This document shows, piece by piece, positions 43,435 through 52,585 of a stretch of 64,000 nucleotides of DNA. The position numbers and the translations under genes were made by a program. Source of the stretch: Nostoc linckia z4 (GTDB lineage: Bacteria; Cyanobacteriota; Cyanobacteriia; Cyanobacteriales; Nostocaceae); the NCBI RefSeq assembly GCF_002608075.1, contig NZ_LAHA01000026.1, forward strand, positions 46,526 to 110,525. The letters run 5' to 3'. The number at the start of each line of letters is the position of its first letter. The stretch's first letter is position 1. The notes under the pieces are model-generated. The model worked only from the letters and a program-made list of their open reading frames with translations. It was not told the origin of the DNA and ran no database searches.

Positions 43435-43486
43435 AGATTACTTGATTTTCTATTAGTGTGGACTTTGTTAATGTAGCAGAATATTT

Positions 43487-44182
43487 TTAAATTAAATCAG
43501 GATCTATGCCGAGCGATCGCAACAGTTCTGCTAAGAATTGAGTTTTTTGTTCTGCTTGCTGAGCTTTTTGTTCTGCAAATTTTTCCTTTTCTTCTGGTGT
43601 TAAAAACCGTTGCCCTTGTTGGTTATACCAATACATCCACTCCCGTGGTATGCCTAAATAAGTTCCTCGTTCGATGCCAATTACCAAACCAATTTCTGGT
43701 AGCCAAACAGGATTACCATCTTGAAATTCATAAGCATTATTAACTAATTTATAAACTTCTAAACGTGAATTTTCGTCACGAAATGGGTTGTAAATTACAT
43801 AATACAAAAACCCCAATCTTGCGTACTCTGCCTTTTTGGTTGAATACTCACCGCGATCTATGTGAGAAACTACCTCAAGTACTAATATCGGTAGTTTCTT
43901 TTCTTCCCAAAGCACATAACTGGGGCGGAGGTTTTCATCATAAAATCGCTCAACGCCCAAGCTCAAAAACCCATCTGGGACTATTGCTGGTAAATTTGGA
44001 TCGTAATAAATACCCATACGAATACCAAAAAACCAATCCATGCTATCTGCCCAAGCCATTGCTAATACGCTTCTGAGTAAATCGGGAATTGATTTTTGTA
44101 ATTGATTATCTACTGGGGTATCGTCAGAGTCAGGTAGTTCTTTTGAAGAGGGCAAACGAACTGATAGCTCGTAATTTACCAT
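43487..44182 (-). CDS. Uma2/DUF820 family nuclease, long form
   Basis: A 231-aa Uma2-type protein of the longer class that begins with an acidic N-terminus and ends in a coiled, Gln/Glu-rich tail. The core has IYYDPNLPAIVPDGFLSLGV (Asp region), LPILVLEVVSHIDRGEYSTK (Glu region) and YARLGFLYYVIYNPFRDENS. The tail (EKEKFAEQKAQQAEQKTQFL) is followed by LLRSLGIDPDLI, whose DNA is repeated beyond hicAB. Nuclease activity is predicted only. ATG at 44182. Confidence 0.88.
   Translation of the reverse strand: MVNYELSVRLPSSKELPDSDDTPVDNQLQKSIPDLLRSVLAMAWADSMDWFFGIRMGIYYDPNLPAIVPDGFLSLGVERFYDENLRPSYVLWEEKKLPILVLEVVSHIDRGEYSTKKAEYARLGFLYYVIYNPFRDENSRLEVYKLVNNAYEFQDGNPVWLPEIGLVIGIERGTYLGIPREWMYWYNQQGQRFLTPEEKEKFAEQKAQQAEQKTQFLAELLRSLGIDPDLI
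43491..43515. repeat. 25-bp direct repeat, right copy (Uma2 3' end)
   Basis: The mate of the copy at 42926-42950. It encodes the C-terminal residues (LGIDPDLI) and most of the stop context of the Uma2 gene. The hicAB cassette lies between the two copies. Confidence 0.85.
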
Positions 44183-44285
44183 GATGGATTTACCGTTCCT
44201 CAGTTATTAGTACATCTTTATTTTATTAATTAATTTTGATACGAACTCAGCACGTCCTATTATTATTTGTAAACATCAAGAGGCA

Positions 44286-44322
44286 AAGAACCCCGACTTA
44301 TTTAATAAATCAGGGTTCTTTT
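44286..44322. terminator. Terminator after the KGK-domain gene
   Basis: A stem AAGAACCC / GGGTTCTT with an AT-rich loop able to pair internally, starting 13 bases after the 44335-44643 stop on the minus strand. The spacer 44183-44285 is AT-rich with nothing else. Confidence 0.7.
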
Positions 44323-44334
44323 GCTAATTGGATA

Positions 44335-44643
44335 TTAATTTTCTACTTGTTTGAGCTTTTGAAAAATTTCATCAAGTGGTGATTCAGAACCCTCAGGACA
44401 AAATTCTAAAGCCAGTCTCACCTTTCCTTTTTTCCATCCCTGAGTGCTAAATTGTAAAACTTCACAATTTAATCCTTGAGTATACAAATCTGCTTCATTG
44501 GTATTTTCTGCGCCAATATAATCCTTAATTGCAGCAATCAAATCACGAACTTTAAAAGTTTTAGCAATGTTTAACTTATTAAAAGTGTCTGGTTCTATAG
44601 ACACAACTTCATCGTGATTTAGTATCTCAAATCCATCTATCAT
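44335..44643 (-). CDS. KGK-domain protein
   Basis: A 102-aa protein of the cyanobacterial KGK family. The defining WKKGKVRLALEFCP (about 69-82) is preceded by a helical stretch FKVRDLIAAIKDYIGAENTN and followed by an acidic Glu-rich tail. The family has no established biochemical role. It has no signal peptide, is monocistronic and has a good terminator downstream. The 168-bp spacer upstream (44644-44811) holds a doubtful 65-codon frame that I do not call. Confidence 0.87.
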   Translation of the reverse strand: MIDGFEILNHDEVVSIEPDTFNKLNIAKTFKVRDLIAAIKDYIGAENTNEADLYTQGLNCEVLQFSTQGWKKGKVRLALEFCPEGSESPLDEIFQKLKQVEN

Positions 44644-44811
44644 AAAAATCTCCTGTGACTAAATCTATCTTTTCCAAAGATTTAGCAGCACATCCGAAAT
44701 AAAATGATGATTTTGTAGATTTGGTGGCTGTAATCTGCTTTGCTTGATGACTACAGCCACCACTGATATTTTTGACAACTGAAATAGGATTGCTATATTT
44801 TGGCGAGTTTT

Positions 44812-45885
44812 TTAGAAAAACCAACCGTAAGAATGTAAGCCTTTACCCAAAAGATTTACACCCAGATAGCAAACCCAAACAACCACAAAGCCAGTAGCAG
44901 CTAAAATTGCTGGACGACGGCCTTGCCAACCACGAGTAATTCTGGCATGGAGGTAGGCGGCGAAAACTAACCAAGTGATTAACGCCCAAGTTTCTTTAGG
45001 ATCCCAACTCCAATAAGAACCCCAGGCTTCATTAGCCCAAACGCCACCAGCAATAATGCCAATTGTCAGCAGGGGAAATCCTAGTCCGATAATGCGATAG
45101 CTAATGTTATCAAGGGTTTCAGCAAGGCTAAGGCGTTGGGGTGAAAGGGGTTCGGAATCTGGGATTTCAGATTTGGGATTTGCGACTGGGGTTGTTGTGA
45201 CTAAACCCAAAACAGCAGTGTTAGCGTTACCGTTACCATTGCTACTGCTTTCAAAGCGAGCAAAGCCGTTATTTTCTACAGGGGGTGCTGCTGGCTCAGA
45301 AATCAGTTCACCTGCTTTGTGTAAGCGGTAGCCGTTGCTGCGATAGCCACCAGTACCAACAGAACTGCCTTGTAGTTGGATGTTTTGGCCGCGAGTCACA
45401 ATTAGAAAAGCGATCGCCAACAATGAACCTACCATCAAAGCGGCATAACTCAACATCATAACGCTGACATGCATCATCAGCCAATTTGACTTCAAAGCAG
45501 GTACCAAAGGCTCCGACATTTGCATTTGGGCTGGTAATGTCAGGGTAGCAAAAGCCACAATTCCCATTGCCACAGGAGCTGTAGCAACTCCAACCAAGCG
45601 GCTACGGCTAGTACTTTCAGCAATTAGATGAATTGTAGTAATTCCCCAAGTTAAGAAAAACAAAGATTCATACAAATTGCTGAGGGGAAAATAACCCGCT
45701 TCTATCCATCGTGCCCCTAATAGTGTAGCCATACACAAATTAGCGATCGCCATCCCAGCTGTCCCCAAAGCGGCTAGATAAGGCAGATTCGGAAAAGCCG
45801 CTCCTCCCCAATACACCAGCATCGTCAGGAATAAAACGGCAAAGGACGCATTGTCCAGCCAGTTCTGGAGTACAACCAGATTCAT
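44812..45885 (-). CDS. ccsA: CcsA (Ycf5/ResC), cytochrome c haem-delivery protein
   Basis: The haem-handling subunit of the System II (Ccs) cytochrome c maturation pathway in the thylakoid membrane, working with Ccs1. The 357-aa protein has eight hydrophobic segments. The haem-binding WWD signature WGSYWSWDPKETWALITW (about 283-300) is exact, and conserved His residues occur near 83 (TTIHLIAES), 138 (MMHVSVMM) and 310 (AAYLHARITRGWQG). A Gly/Asn/Ser-rich loop of about 60 residues between helices (~175-240) is longer than in many homologues. The name ccsB is also used in databases. ATG at 45885. Confidence 0.95.
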   Translation of the reverse strand: MNLVVLQNWLDNASFAVLFLTMLVYWGGAAFPNLPYLAALGTAGMAIANLCMATLLGARWIEAGYFPLSNLYESLFFLTWGITTIHLIAESTSRSRLVGVATAPVAMGIVAFATLTLPAQMQMSEPLVPALKSNWLMMHVSVMMLSYAALMVGSLLAIAFLIVTRGQNIQLQGSSVGTGGYRSNGYRLHKAGELISEPAAPPVENNGFARFESSSNGNGNANTAVLGLVTTTPVANPKSEIPDSEPLSPQRLSLAETLDNISYRIIGLGFPLLTIGIIAGGVWANEAWGSYWSWDPKETWALITWLVFAAYLHARITRGWQGRRPAILAATGFVVVWVCYLGVNLLGKGLHSYGWFF

Positions 45886-45949
45886 AAAGTCTTCTCTCCG
45901 TGGATTCTTTAAAATATCAATTCTGACTGTTCTGATCCTATCTGCTTAA

Positions 45950-46174
45950 TGGGGAATGGGGAATGGGGCATTGGGCAAAACCCTTCGGGTAGGGAAAAGG
46001 CAAAAGGGGAAGGGGAAAAGAGAAAGAAAAAACCTTTAACCTTTACCCCAACCCCAATGCCGAGTTAAAAATGCAAAACGCAAGCAGTATTGGAGGGATC
46101 TTTCCTTTACCCTTTCCCCTTTCCCCTTTCCCCTTTCCCCCTTCCCCTTTCCCCTTTCCCCCTTCCCCCTTCCC
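45950..46174. repeat. Spacer with GGGGAATG and CTTTCCCC tracts
   Basis: The spacer between ccsA and the DUF3352 gene begins with GGGGAATGGGGCATTGGGC-type repeats and purine-rich 'ggggaagggg' sequence. It ends (about 46098-46174) in CTTTCCCC/CTTCCCC tandem copies, a long strand-asymmetric polypurine/polypyrimidine tract. Nothing codes here. 45886-45949 is plain spacer. Confidence 0.8.
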
Positions 46175-47869
46175 CTATCCACCCACTTTTTTAAGTGCTA
46201 TGAAAATGTCATAACGATTACTACGACTGTCGCTGACGGCAGATGTCATACCAATTGAGCGTGTTGCGTTTAACAAAGTTTGTTGATTGGGAATCAAAGT
46301 TGGTAAGGGAAAATTTTTCGCGGTTCGTTCTACATCCAGGTAAAATTGACCGTTTGTCGGATTCAGTTGTGTTGGAACTGTTTGCTGGAAGGGCAGAGTA
46401 TTAGCTAGTGTGTTGTTGGGTTTGGGAAGAATTTTATCAGTGATGGGAGCGCCCACTACAAAAAAGGCGATGTTTTCATCTAACCAGCCGTGGGTGGCTG
46501 TTAGCGTACCATAGGGTGATATCCAATTAACAACAGGTTGATTTGCCACTTTCCCTGGTTGGATTTGGAATTGGTATTGATTTGACATTACTTCATCAAG
46601 TTTACTGATGGATGCTTCTGCTGATTTGCGCTCGCTTGTCTGTACCATGAACAGTAAACCGACACGAAAATTATCTGGTGAACCTTGTTTTGGTGTATTG
46701 GGAATCAGTGATAAAGAAAACTCGCCTTTCATCCAACTGAGTAAATCTTTATCTAAATCGAGGTCGGTAATAGATTTTACACCATTCCGCAGTTGTTCTG
46801 GTGCGATCGGTGAAAGGGGATTTCCTTGGGATGTTAAAACATATTCTGCCCACGATCGCTGCAAATTTCCGCCAGAAAGCATCATTAAGGTTTCTGCTGG
46901 TACGCGGCTTTGCATCCCCCCGGCTTTGTTTTCCACTGCTAACACTCGTTGACTATTAGGGTTGAGCCAAGAAACAGCTTTTAAGCGAATTCCTTCTGGC
47001 TCTAAGGTCATTGTTGCCCCTAAACCTTGGTTATTTTGCAGTTGAGCTAAAACTTGAGCAGGTAAAGGACGGTTTGGAGAAGCTGCGGCTATTTTGGCTG
47101 CTGTTGGTATGTTGACGTAAAATTGAGCAAAAGGTTGGTTATTGGCGATTTTCGGAAAATTTTCGGCAAACCCCCCTGTGTTCACCAGGGATGTTTGATT
47201 TTTGTAGGCATCAATGGTTCTTTCTGTGGCTTTAGGACTATCAGTTATCACCAAGAAACGTCCATCTAACAAGGCTGCCGAAAAGTTTTCTCCTGATTGT
47301 CCCTGATTTTGTTTAATGGCAATTCCTTGATAAGTGCGGTCAACCCATTGGCCTTGTTTGAGACTTTTGGGTTGTGCGAAGATGGTTTTTGCTATTTCTG
47401 GGTTTTTGACTGGCAATACCATTACCATCGACTGCTGATCCCCAGTTACATCTGCATCGGTGGTAACTGGTTTAGGGACAGATTTATTCGTTGTTTGTGG
47501 TGCGAGAATGGCAATTGTAATGTTATTGCCTACCCAAGGAGCAATATCTTTCTGGAAGTCGTAACCATTATTGGTGAGAAAGCGATCGCGCCACTGCACT
47601 AAATTTTTATCTAGTTCTCCTTGCGTTTCTTTTGTCCCCAACTCCCGTAATTTCTGCCATTGTTGGGGATCTGTTGTTAAGGAAACCGCAAACAAAGCAT
47701 CACCAGGAATAATATTTGCACCTACTAGCAAATCATTCCAAGATGGTTGTCTTTGTAACCAGTATGCTGCACTGCCCGCAGCAATTAATAACCCAGCAGA
47801 CGATAGCGTCAGCACCAAAGACGGTTTCTGATTTTTCTTCATGGGAACAGACACAAGAGGCGGTGCCAT
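46175..47869 (-). CDS. DUF3352 membrane-anchored protein
   Basis: A 564-aa cyanobacterial DUF3352 protein. It has an N-terminal transmembrane anchor (LVLTLSSAGLLIAAGSAAYW, about 19-38) and a large outer or periplasmic part, with the family motifs IIPGDALFAVSLTTDPQQWQ, WVGNNITIAILAP, LLDGRFLVITDSPKATERTI and WLDENIAFFVVGAPI. Function is unknown. The coding frame reaches an ATG at 47869, followed by a second Met ten residues on; the first has an AGG at suitable distance. It is the only gene in a 2.9-kb stretch flanked by repeat-rich spacers. Confidence 0.88.
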   Translation of the reverse strand: MAPPLVSVPMKKNQKPSLVLTLSSAGLLIAAGSAAYWLQRQPSWNDLLVGANIIPGDALFAVSLTTDPQQWQKLRELGTKETQGELDKNLVQWRDRFLTNNGYDFQKDIAPWVGNNITIAILAPQTTNKSVPKPVTTDADVTGDQQSMVMVLPVKNPEIAKTIFAQPKSLKQGQWVDRTYQGIAIKQNQGQSGENFSAALLDGRFLVITDSPKATERTIDAYKNQTSLVNTGGFAENFPKIANNQPFAQFYVNIPTAAKIAAASPNRPLPAQVLAQLQNNQGLGATMTLEPEGIRLKAVSWLNPNSQRVLAVENKAGGMQSRVPAETLMMLSGGNLQRSWAEYVLTSQGNPLSPIAPEQLRNGVKSITDLDLDKDLLSWMKGEFSLSLIPNTPKQGSPDNFRVGLLFMVQTSERKSAEASISKLDEVMSNQYQFQIQPGKVANQPVVNWISPYGTLTATHGWLDENIAFFVVGAPITDKILPKPNNTLANTLPFQQTVPTQLNPTNGQFYLDVERTAKNFPLPTLIPNQQTLLNATRSIGMTSAVSDSRSNRYDIFIALKKVGG

Positions 47870-48843
47870 TGAAACCTAATACCTTATACTTGCAAACTCA
47901 TTACTCACTTGATTGCTTCAGTCAATCAATTTTGGATTGTAAATTTTAGACTTCGACTCCGCTCAGTCGAACGATTTTGGATTGACCCCGACTACTCTAG
48001 GTAGGAGTTTGAGGATTTTAAGTTTTGGATTTGTTCCACACACAAGGCATGGAGCATAAACCACAATAATCTCAAATCAGCACGGTCAACCAAAAAGTTT
48101 CTCGTTATTTAGGGTAGCCAAGTCGATAAATTTTTCCACCCTGGACATAGATTGTATTTCCGTAATCAATTTTCGTACTGTTTCAAAAACGCTGTTTTAG
48201 TGGTTAGTTACCTTTTTTAACACGCTTTGTTGAATTTCGCAGAACGCTTCCTTGAAACGGATGCCTTTGCGAAAGTTTTCGATACTTCAATTCGTTATTT
48301 CAGGCACTTCGAGGATATAACTAAGTTGACAAAGCTGCAAGTCATTAGCAAATTGCACTTCCTGATAATTACACAACTGCTATCTGTGGTTTTAACTTTA
48401 TCTAACTTAGAATAATTCAGTATTCAGTAACTTGTATCGGTTACCGATGTTAGAATCCAAATATGTTATTGAATTATAATTTTCGTTAACTTGTATTATT
48501 TAAATCTCAAACGAATGTTATTTTTGCTGAGAACTAACTGCTAATTTTTGGAAATCAAAAATCAAATAATAGGGCTTACGCAAGCACTATTTTGTCATTG
48601 CCACCGGAACGTAGTATTGGGCAGCAATCCCAGAGTTTTTGGCGATTACTTCTCTACGAGACGCTTCGCCAACGCGTAGCTTGCTTCTCTGTGGAGTACG
48701 CTTTGCTCGTAATAACCTAAAATCGTAGTTATTGCGTAAGTCCTGAATAATTAAAAATCAATCTGGGAATTTGCAATATTTTAGTAGAGACACAAAATTC
48801 TGCGTTTCTACTACAAATTACCCAAATTGTCGCCTTTTCGCGA
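47870..48843. other. Non-coding spacer, about 1 kb
   Basis: It holds the MITE-like element 48571-48744, a heptamer-like 'ttggattttggattg' run and otherwise AT-rich sequence. No protein or RNA gene could be supported; the 62-codon plus-strand frame at 48227-48415 lacks a credible start and composition. Confidence 0.55.
48571..48744. repeat. MITE-like element, AGGRCTTACGCA family, copy 2
   Basis: A 174-bp element with ends AGGGCTTACGCAA and TTGCGTAAGTCCT. The interior differs from the copies at 14503 and 58981 and includes 'acgagacgcttcgccaacgcgtag'-type sequence. No ORF. Confidence 0.7.
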
Positions 48844-49473
48844 CTATACCTCAGCATTCACACCACTTAACTGCATAGGGCCCAAATATTTCGTTAAATA
48901 AGGCGAAAAAACTTCATAAATCAAGGTAAGCGGCTGTCCGTGATGCCAGAATAGATAGTGGCGACCCCAAAAAGGCCCGTTGACGTTAAAACCTGACTGT
49001 AGCGCTGGAGAGTAACCGTAATAAATACCTCGCACATCGCGATACAACTCTGTGCGGAGACGAGCTAAACTAGCCCAAATAGGTAATGAGCGATTTTGCA
49101 AATACTCATCTACATGGCTGGCTTCCCACCAAGAAGTCGCATAGGCCAATCGCTGACCAGAAGCAGTACGTAGCCATACCTGTCGCCGTAATCGCGGCCC
49201 TGGTACAGCTTGGATTAAATCAGGAGCATTATCCAAGTCCATACCAATCAATGACATATCAATGACATCTACTTCTGTAGGCTCGCCTGTCAGCAATTCT
49301 AAGTGACGTGTTGGCGAACCATCCCCCAAAAGTAGTAGCTGCCAAGCTGGTGCAAGCTGAGTGTGAGGCAAACTTTTTTGAATTACTTCCTCCCCTCCTT
49401 GCCAAATCGGAGTCAAGCGATGCCAAGCCCCTGGCAGTGTTAAGTTGTTCGTTGGCGTAAAAGTAATAGTCAA
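48844..49473 (-). CDS. Chorismate lyase family protein (plastoquinone head-group pathway)
   Basis: A 209-aa protein of the cyanobacterial chorismate lyase (DUF98/UbiC-like) family, which releases 4-hydroxybenzoate and pyruvate from chorismate for plastoquinone synthesis. Motifs include LLLGDGSPTRHLELLTGEPT, RLRRQVWLRTASGQRLAYAT (with the Arg that binds chorismate) and a C-terminal region with YYGYSPALQSGFNVNGPFWG. Cytosolic. The family assignment is good; substrate chemistry is inferred from homologues. ATG at 49473. The tRNA-Leu gene lies 230 bp upstream on the same strand. Confidence 0.88.
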   Translation of the reverse strand: MTITFTPTNNLTLPGAWHRLTPIWQGGEEVIQKSLPHTQLAPAWQLLLLGDGSPTRHLELLTGEPTEVDVIDMSLIGMDLDNAPDLIQAVPGPRLRRQVWLRTASGQRLAYATSWWEASHVDEYLQNRSLPIWASLARLRTELYRDVRGIYYGYSPALQSGFNVNGPFWGRHYLFWHHGQPLTLIYEVFSPYLTKYLGPMQLSGVNAEV

Positions 49474-49700
49474 TGTTTTTTACAAAACTTCACCTATCTC
49501 TATAAAAGCATAAAAAACAATAGAGTCATTAGTCATTAGTCATTAGTCATTGGGTATGGGGTATGTTGACTGTTGACTGGTGACTTATGAGTGGGAAGTT
49601 ATTATTCTCCCCTGACCCTCTGCCCTCTTACGATTTAAGGGTCAAAAACCTCAGGTGTTTCAATCCTTTGGCTATTGACCCTTGATTAATAAATTCAAAA

Positions 49701-49781
49701 TGCGGATGGCGAGACTCGAACTCGCAAGGCAAAGCCACACGCACCTCAAGCGTGCGCGTATACCAATTCCGCCACATCCGC
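49701..49781 (-). tRNA. trnL: tRNA-Leu (anticodon GAG)
   Basis: Read on the minus strand, this is a complete 81-nt class II tRNA. The acceptor stem is GCGGATG / CATCCGC with discriminator A. The D-arm region holds GGCGGAATTGGTATACGC. The anticodon stem-loop is CACGC TTGAGGT GCGTG, giving GAG, which reads CUY leucine codons. The T-arm is GCGAG TTCGAGT CTCGC. The variable arm is of the leucine type. No CCA is encoded. The flanks 49474-49700 and 49782-50203 hold no other gene. Confidence 0.97.
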
Positions 49782-50203
49782 GCATGTTGTCTGAATATAG
49801 ACTATAGCACAAGAAAATAATTATAGTAAGATGAGTTCTCAATTTCAGTGTACGGTTTCATAAATTTCCTCAAGGCGGTATCTGGCTGACAGAAATGTAG
49901 CAGATGCACAAGTGATATTAAAAGGGTTAGAGCTACTGTTAAGAGGCACAATGAGGGACAAAAGGTGTCGTTTATCAGGTGACGCCTTTTGAGGGAAAAA
50001 CTAATTCGGGAAACTTGCCAAGATTAGCAACGGCAATGTTGTTAATCTAGTTAAGCCTCCTAGAGGCAGCAAGCCCAATTCTTGACTTTGGTGAAGATGA
50101 AGGTTGGAAATCTCCTGTCATAATTTGAAATAACGCGAAAGCGTTGTTGCACATCAGATGGGAGAAAATGTCAATCTACTGGTACTAATATCGAAACTCC
50201 AAA
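49782..50203. other. Spacer, accC promoter region
   Basis: About 420 bp between the divergent tRNA-Leu and accC. It presumably contains both promoters. No ORF, hairpin terminator or repeat family stood out. Confidence 0.5.
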
Positions 50204-51547
50204 ATGAAGTTTGACAAAATATTAATTGCCAATCGGGGAGAAATCGCGCTTCGCATTCTCCGCGCCTGTGAAGAAATGGGAATTGCGACAGTTGCGGTTC
50301 ACTCCAGTGTTGACCGTAATGCTCTCCACGTTCAACTTGCTGATGAAGCGGTTTGCATTGGCGAACCTGCTAGCAGTAAGAGTTATTTGAATATTCCCAA
50401 TATCATTGCTGCTGCATTGACCCGCAACGCCACTGCCATTCATCCAGGTTATGGGTTTTTGGCTGAAAATGCTAAATTTGCAGAAATCTGTGCTGCCCAT
50501 GACATTGCCTTTATCGGCCCAACTCCTGAAGCTATCAGGCTGATGGGGGATAAATCCACTGCCAAAGAAACCATGCAAAAAGCTGGAGTTCCCACAGTAC
50601 CCGGTAGTAATGGGTTGGTAGAATCCGAGCAAGAGGGATTACAACTCGCTAAGGATATCGGCTATCCAGTGATGATTAAAGCCACAGCAGGTGGCGGTGG
50701 CCGGGGTATGCGCTTGGTGCGTTCTGAAGACGAATTTGTCAAACTTTTCCTAGCAGCCCAAGGAGAAGCAGGAGCAGCTTTTGGTAATTCTGGCGTTTAC
50801 ATAGAAAAATTTATTGAACGTCCTCGGCACATAGAATTTCAAGTTTTGGCAGATAACTACGGCAATGTCATCCACTTGGGGGAACGAGATTGCTCTATTC
50901 AGCGCCGGAATCAAAAGTTACTGGAAGAGGCTCCGAGTCCAGCTCTTGACCCAGACTTGCGCGAGAAAATGGGACAAGCTGCTGTGAAAGCGGCCCAATT
51001 TATTAACTACACTGGGGCGGGCACCATCGAGTTTCTCTTGGATAGATTCGGTAAATTTTACTTTATGGAAATGAACACCCGGATTCAAGTAGAACATCCT
51101 GTAACAGAGATGATTACTGGAGTAGACTTAGTTGCCGAACAAATCCGGGTTGCCCAAGGGGAAAGACTAAAGCTTACCCAAGACCAAGTAGTTTTACGAG
51201 GTCATGCCATTGAATGTCGAATTAATGCTGAAGACCCAGATCATGATTTTCGCCCATCTCCGGGGAGGATCAGCGGCTATCTTCCTCCTGGAGGCCCTGG
51301 TGTTCGCATTGATTCCCACGTTTACACAGATTACCAAATTCCCCCTTATTACGATTCTTTGATTGGCAAGTTAATTGTTTGGGGGTCAGATCGTCCTACT
51401 GCTATTAACCGTATGAAACGCGCCCTACGGGAATGTGCCATTACTGGATTACCCACTACTATCGGATTCCACCAGAAAATCATGGAAACTCCACAGTTTT
51501 TGCAGGGTAATGTGTATACAAATTTTGTGCAGGAGATGAACGGGTAG
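50204..51547 (+). CDS. accC: AccC, biotin carboxylase of acetyl-CoA carboxylase
   Basis: AccC carboxylates biotin on AccB with ATP and bicarbonate, the first step of fatty acid synthesis. The 447-aa protein starts MKFDKILIANRGEIALRILR, has the ATP-grasp glycine loop KATAGGGGRGMRLVRSEDE, the GERDCSIQRRNQKLLEEAPS motif and the catalytic EMNTRIQVEHPVTEMITGVD. The length matches bacterial AccC. As usual in cyanobacteria it is separate from accB and accA/D. ATG at 50204. Confidence 0.98.
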   Translation: MKFDKILIANRGEIALRILRACEEMGIATVAVHSSVDRNALHVQLADEAVCIGEPASSKSYLNIPNIIAAALTRNATAIHPGYGFLAENAKFAEICAAHDIAFIGPTPEAIRLMGDKSTAKETMQKAGVPTVPGSNGLVESEQEGLQLAKDIGYPVMIKATAGGGGRGMRLVRSEDEFVKLFLAAQGEAGAAFGNSGVYIEKFIERPRHIEFQVLADNYGNVIHLGERDCSIQRRNQKLLEEAPSPALDPDLREKMGQAAVKAAQFINYTGAGTIEFLLDRFGKFYFMEMNTRIQVEHPVTEMITGVDLVAEQIRVAQGERLKLTQDQVVLRGHAIECRINAEDPDHDFRPSPGRISGYLPPGGPGVRIDSHVYTDYQIPPYYDSLIGKLIVWGSDRPTAINRMKRALRECAITGLPTTIGFHQKIMETPQFLQGNVYTNFVQEMNG

Positions 51548-51552
51548 GGGAT

Positions 51553-51658
51553 TGGGGAGATGGCAATGCCTTGGGGAAAGGGGAAAGGGAAAAGGGAAAA
51601 GGAGGGATCTTTCTTTGCCCCTTGCGCTATGCCCTTTGCCCCATGCCCTGTGCCCCAA
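51553..51658. repeat. Purine-rich / pyrimidine-rich repeat spacer
   Basis: GGGGAAAGGGGAAAGGG followed by 'ctatgccctttgccccatgccctgtgcccc', inverted-type short repeats found again near 45950 and 54770. It fills the convergent gap between accC and the YggT gene, with no gene in it. Confidence 0.75.
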
Positions 51659-51660
51659 AT

Positions 51661-51954
51661 CTAATTCACATGAGCCAGCATAGTTAATAATCCTTGCTGG
51701 CCTAGGAGAATTTCTCGCACCAGGCTAAAAATACCAACCCAAATGATGGGGGTAATGTCCACTCCGCCGATGGGTGGCACGAGTTTTCGTAAAGGGATTA
51801 AAAATGGTTCAGTGGGCCAAGCTATTAGATTAAAGGGCAAACGATTGAGATCGACTTGTGGATACCAAGTGAGAATAATCCGAAATATAAATAAAAATGT
51901 CATCAGCCCTAATAGGGGGCCGAGAATCCAAGCGGTCAAGTCAACACCAGTCAT
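51661..51954 (-). CDS. YggT/Ycf19 family membrane protein
   Basis: A 97-aa YggT-family protein with two to three membrane helices (about 8-30, PLLGLMTFLFIFRIILTWYP, and 60-85). The family signature LTWYPQVDLN followed by WPTEPFLIPLRKLVPPIGGV and DITPIIWVGIFSLVREILLG is present. In plants and cyanobacteria Ycf19-type YggT proteins are linked with photosynthetic membrane assembly and plastid nucleoid distribution, but a molecular role is not settled. ATG at 51954. Confidence 0.93.
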   Translation of the reverse strand: MTGVDLTAWILGPLLGLMTFLFIFRIILTWYPQVDLNRLPFNLIAWPTEPFLIPLRKLVPPIGGVDITPIIWVGIFSLVREILLGQQGLLTMLAHVN

Positions 51955-52217
51955 GGGTTTAAACAGCTATCTCGTCAATAAACAAAACACTTGGGCGCAC
52001 GGCAAGCCGCGCTTCGCTAACACCAGCAAATTTGAAGCTTTGTAAAGCACTCTCATTACAATTTTATTTCAATAGAGAGCAACTGGGCACTGAATTTACT
52101 GAGCATTACTTGAGAAATAACAATTTTCGACTTTAGCAGTTGCCACCTAGAGGCTTCTCAAGAAAGTACTACACTATTAAAATTAGTGATGAAGTGTGTA
52201 AAAAAAGGTTGAGAAGT

Positions 52218-52337
52218 ATGACGCCCGCTTTAGCAAATTTTCTTTGGAGTCTCTTTTGGGGTGCTGCAATTGTTGTGATCCCCGTTACAGGCGCTCTGAT
52301 TTTCATTAGCCAAAAAGATAAAATTCAGCGTTCATAA
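52218..52337 (+). CDS. psbX: PsbX, photosystem II small subunit
   Basis: PsbX is a single-helix subunit of photosystem II located near cytochrome b559. The 39-aa protein (MTPALANFLWSLFWGAAIVV then IPVTGALIFISQKDKIQRS) matches PsbX over its length. The frame is open for 26 codons further upstream, but the family start is the Met at 52218, with an AGG-containing region before it. It is upstream of ycf66 on the same strand, an arrangement known in cyanobacteria. The spacer 51955-52217 carries the promoter and no other gene. Confidence 0.95.
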   Translation: MTPALANFLWSLFWGAAIVVIPVTGALIFISQKDKIQRS

Positions 52338-52585
52338 TCCTTCGGATTGTCGAATAGGCTCTCACAAAGGATTATTTCTCAGCTATTTACTTCAATCATT
52401 GCATCAAAAGCGCCAGTTTTTGCGATTGGGAGACTTGTAGCTGAGAAAACATTTTTTCAGTTTTCGGTGAACAGCTTCAGAGCTTCTTAGTCAGAAGCTT
52501 TGAAGCTTCAATATTATGATGACTAATTAGAGTAGTGATTTTAATTGTGACTCGCTAACATAGATTTGATATTGGGAAAACAGCA

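Noticed and set aside
44627..44824. 65-codon minus-strand frame between ccsA and the KGK gene
   Set aside because: It overlaps both neighbours, has no plausible ribosome-binding site and matches nothing I recognise; it might be a small peptide but cannot be supported.
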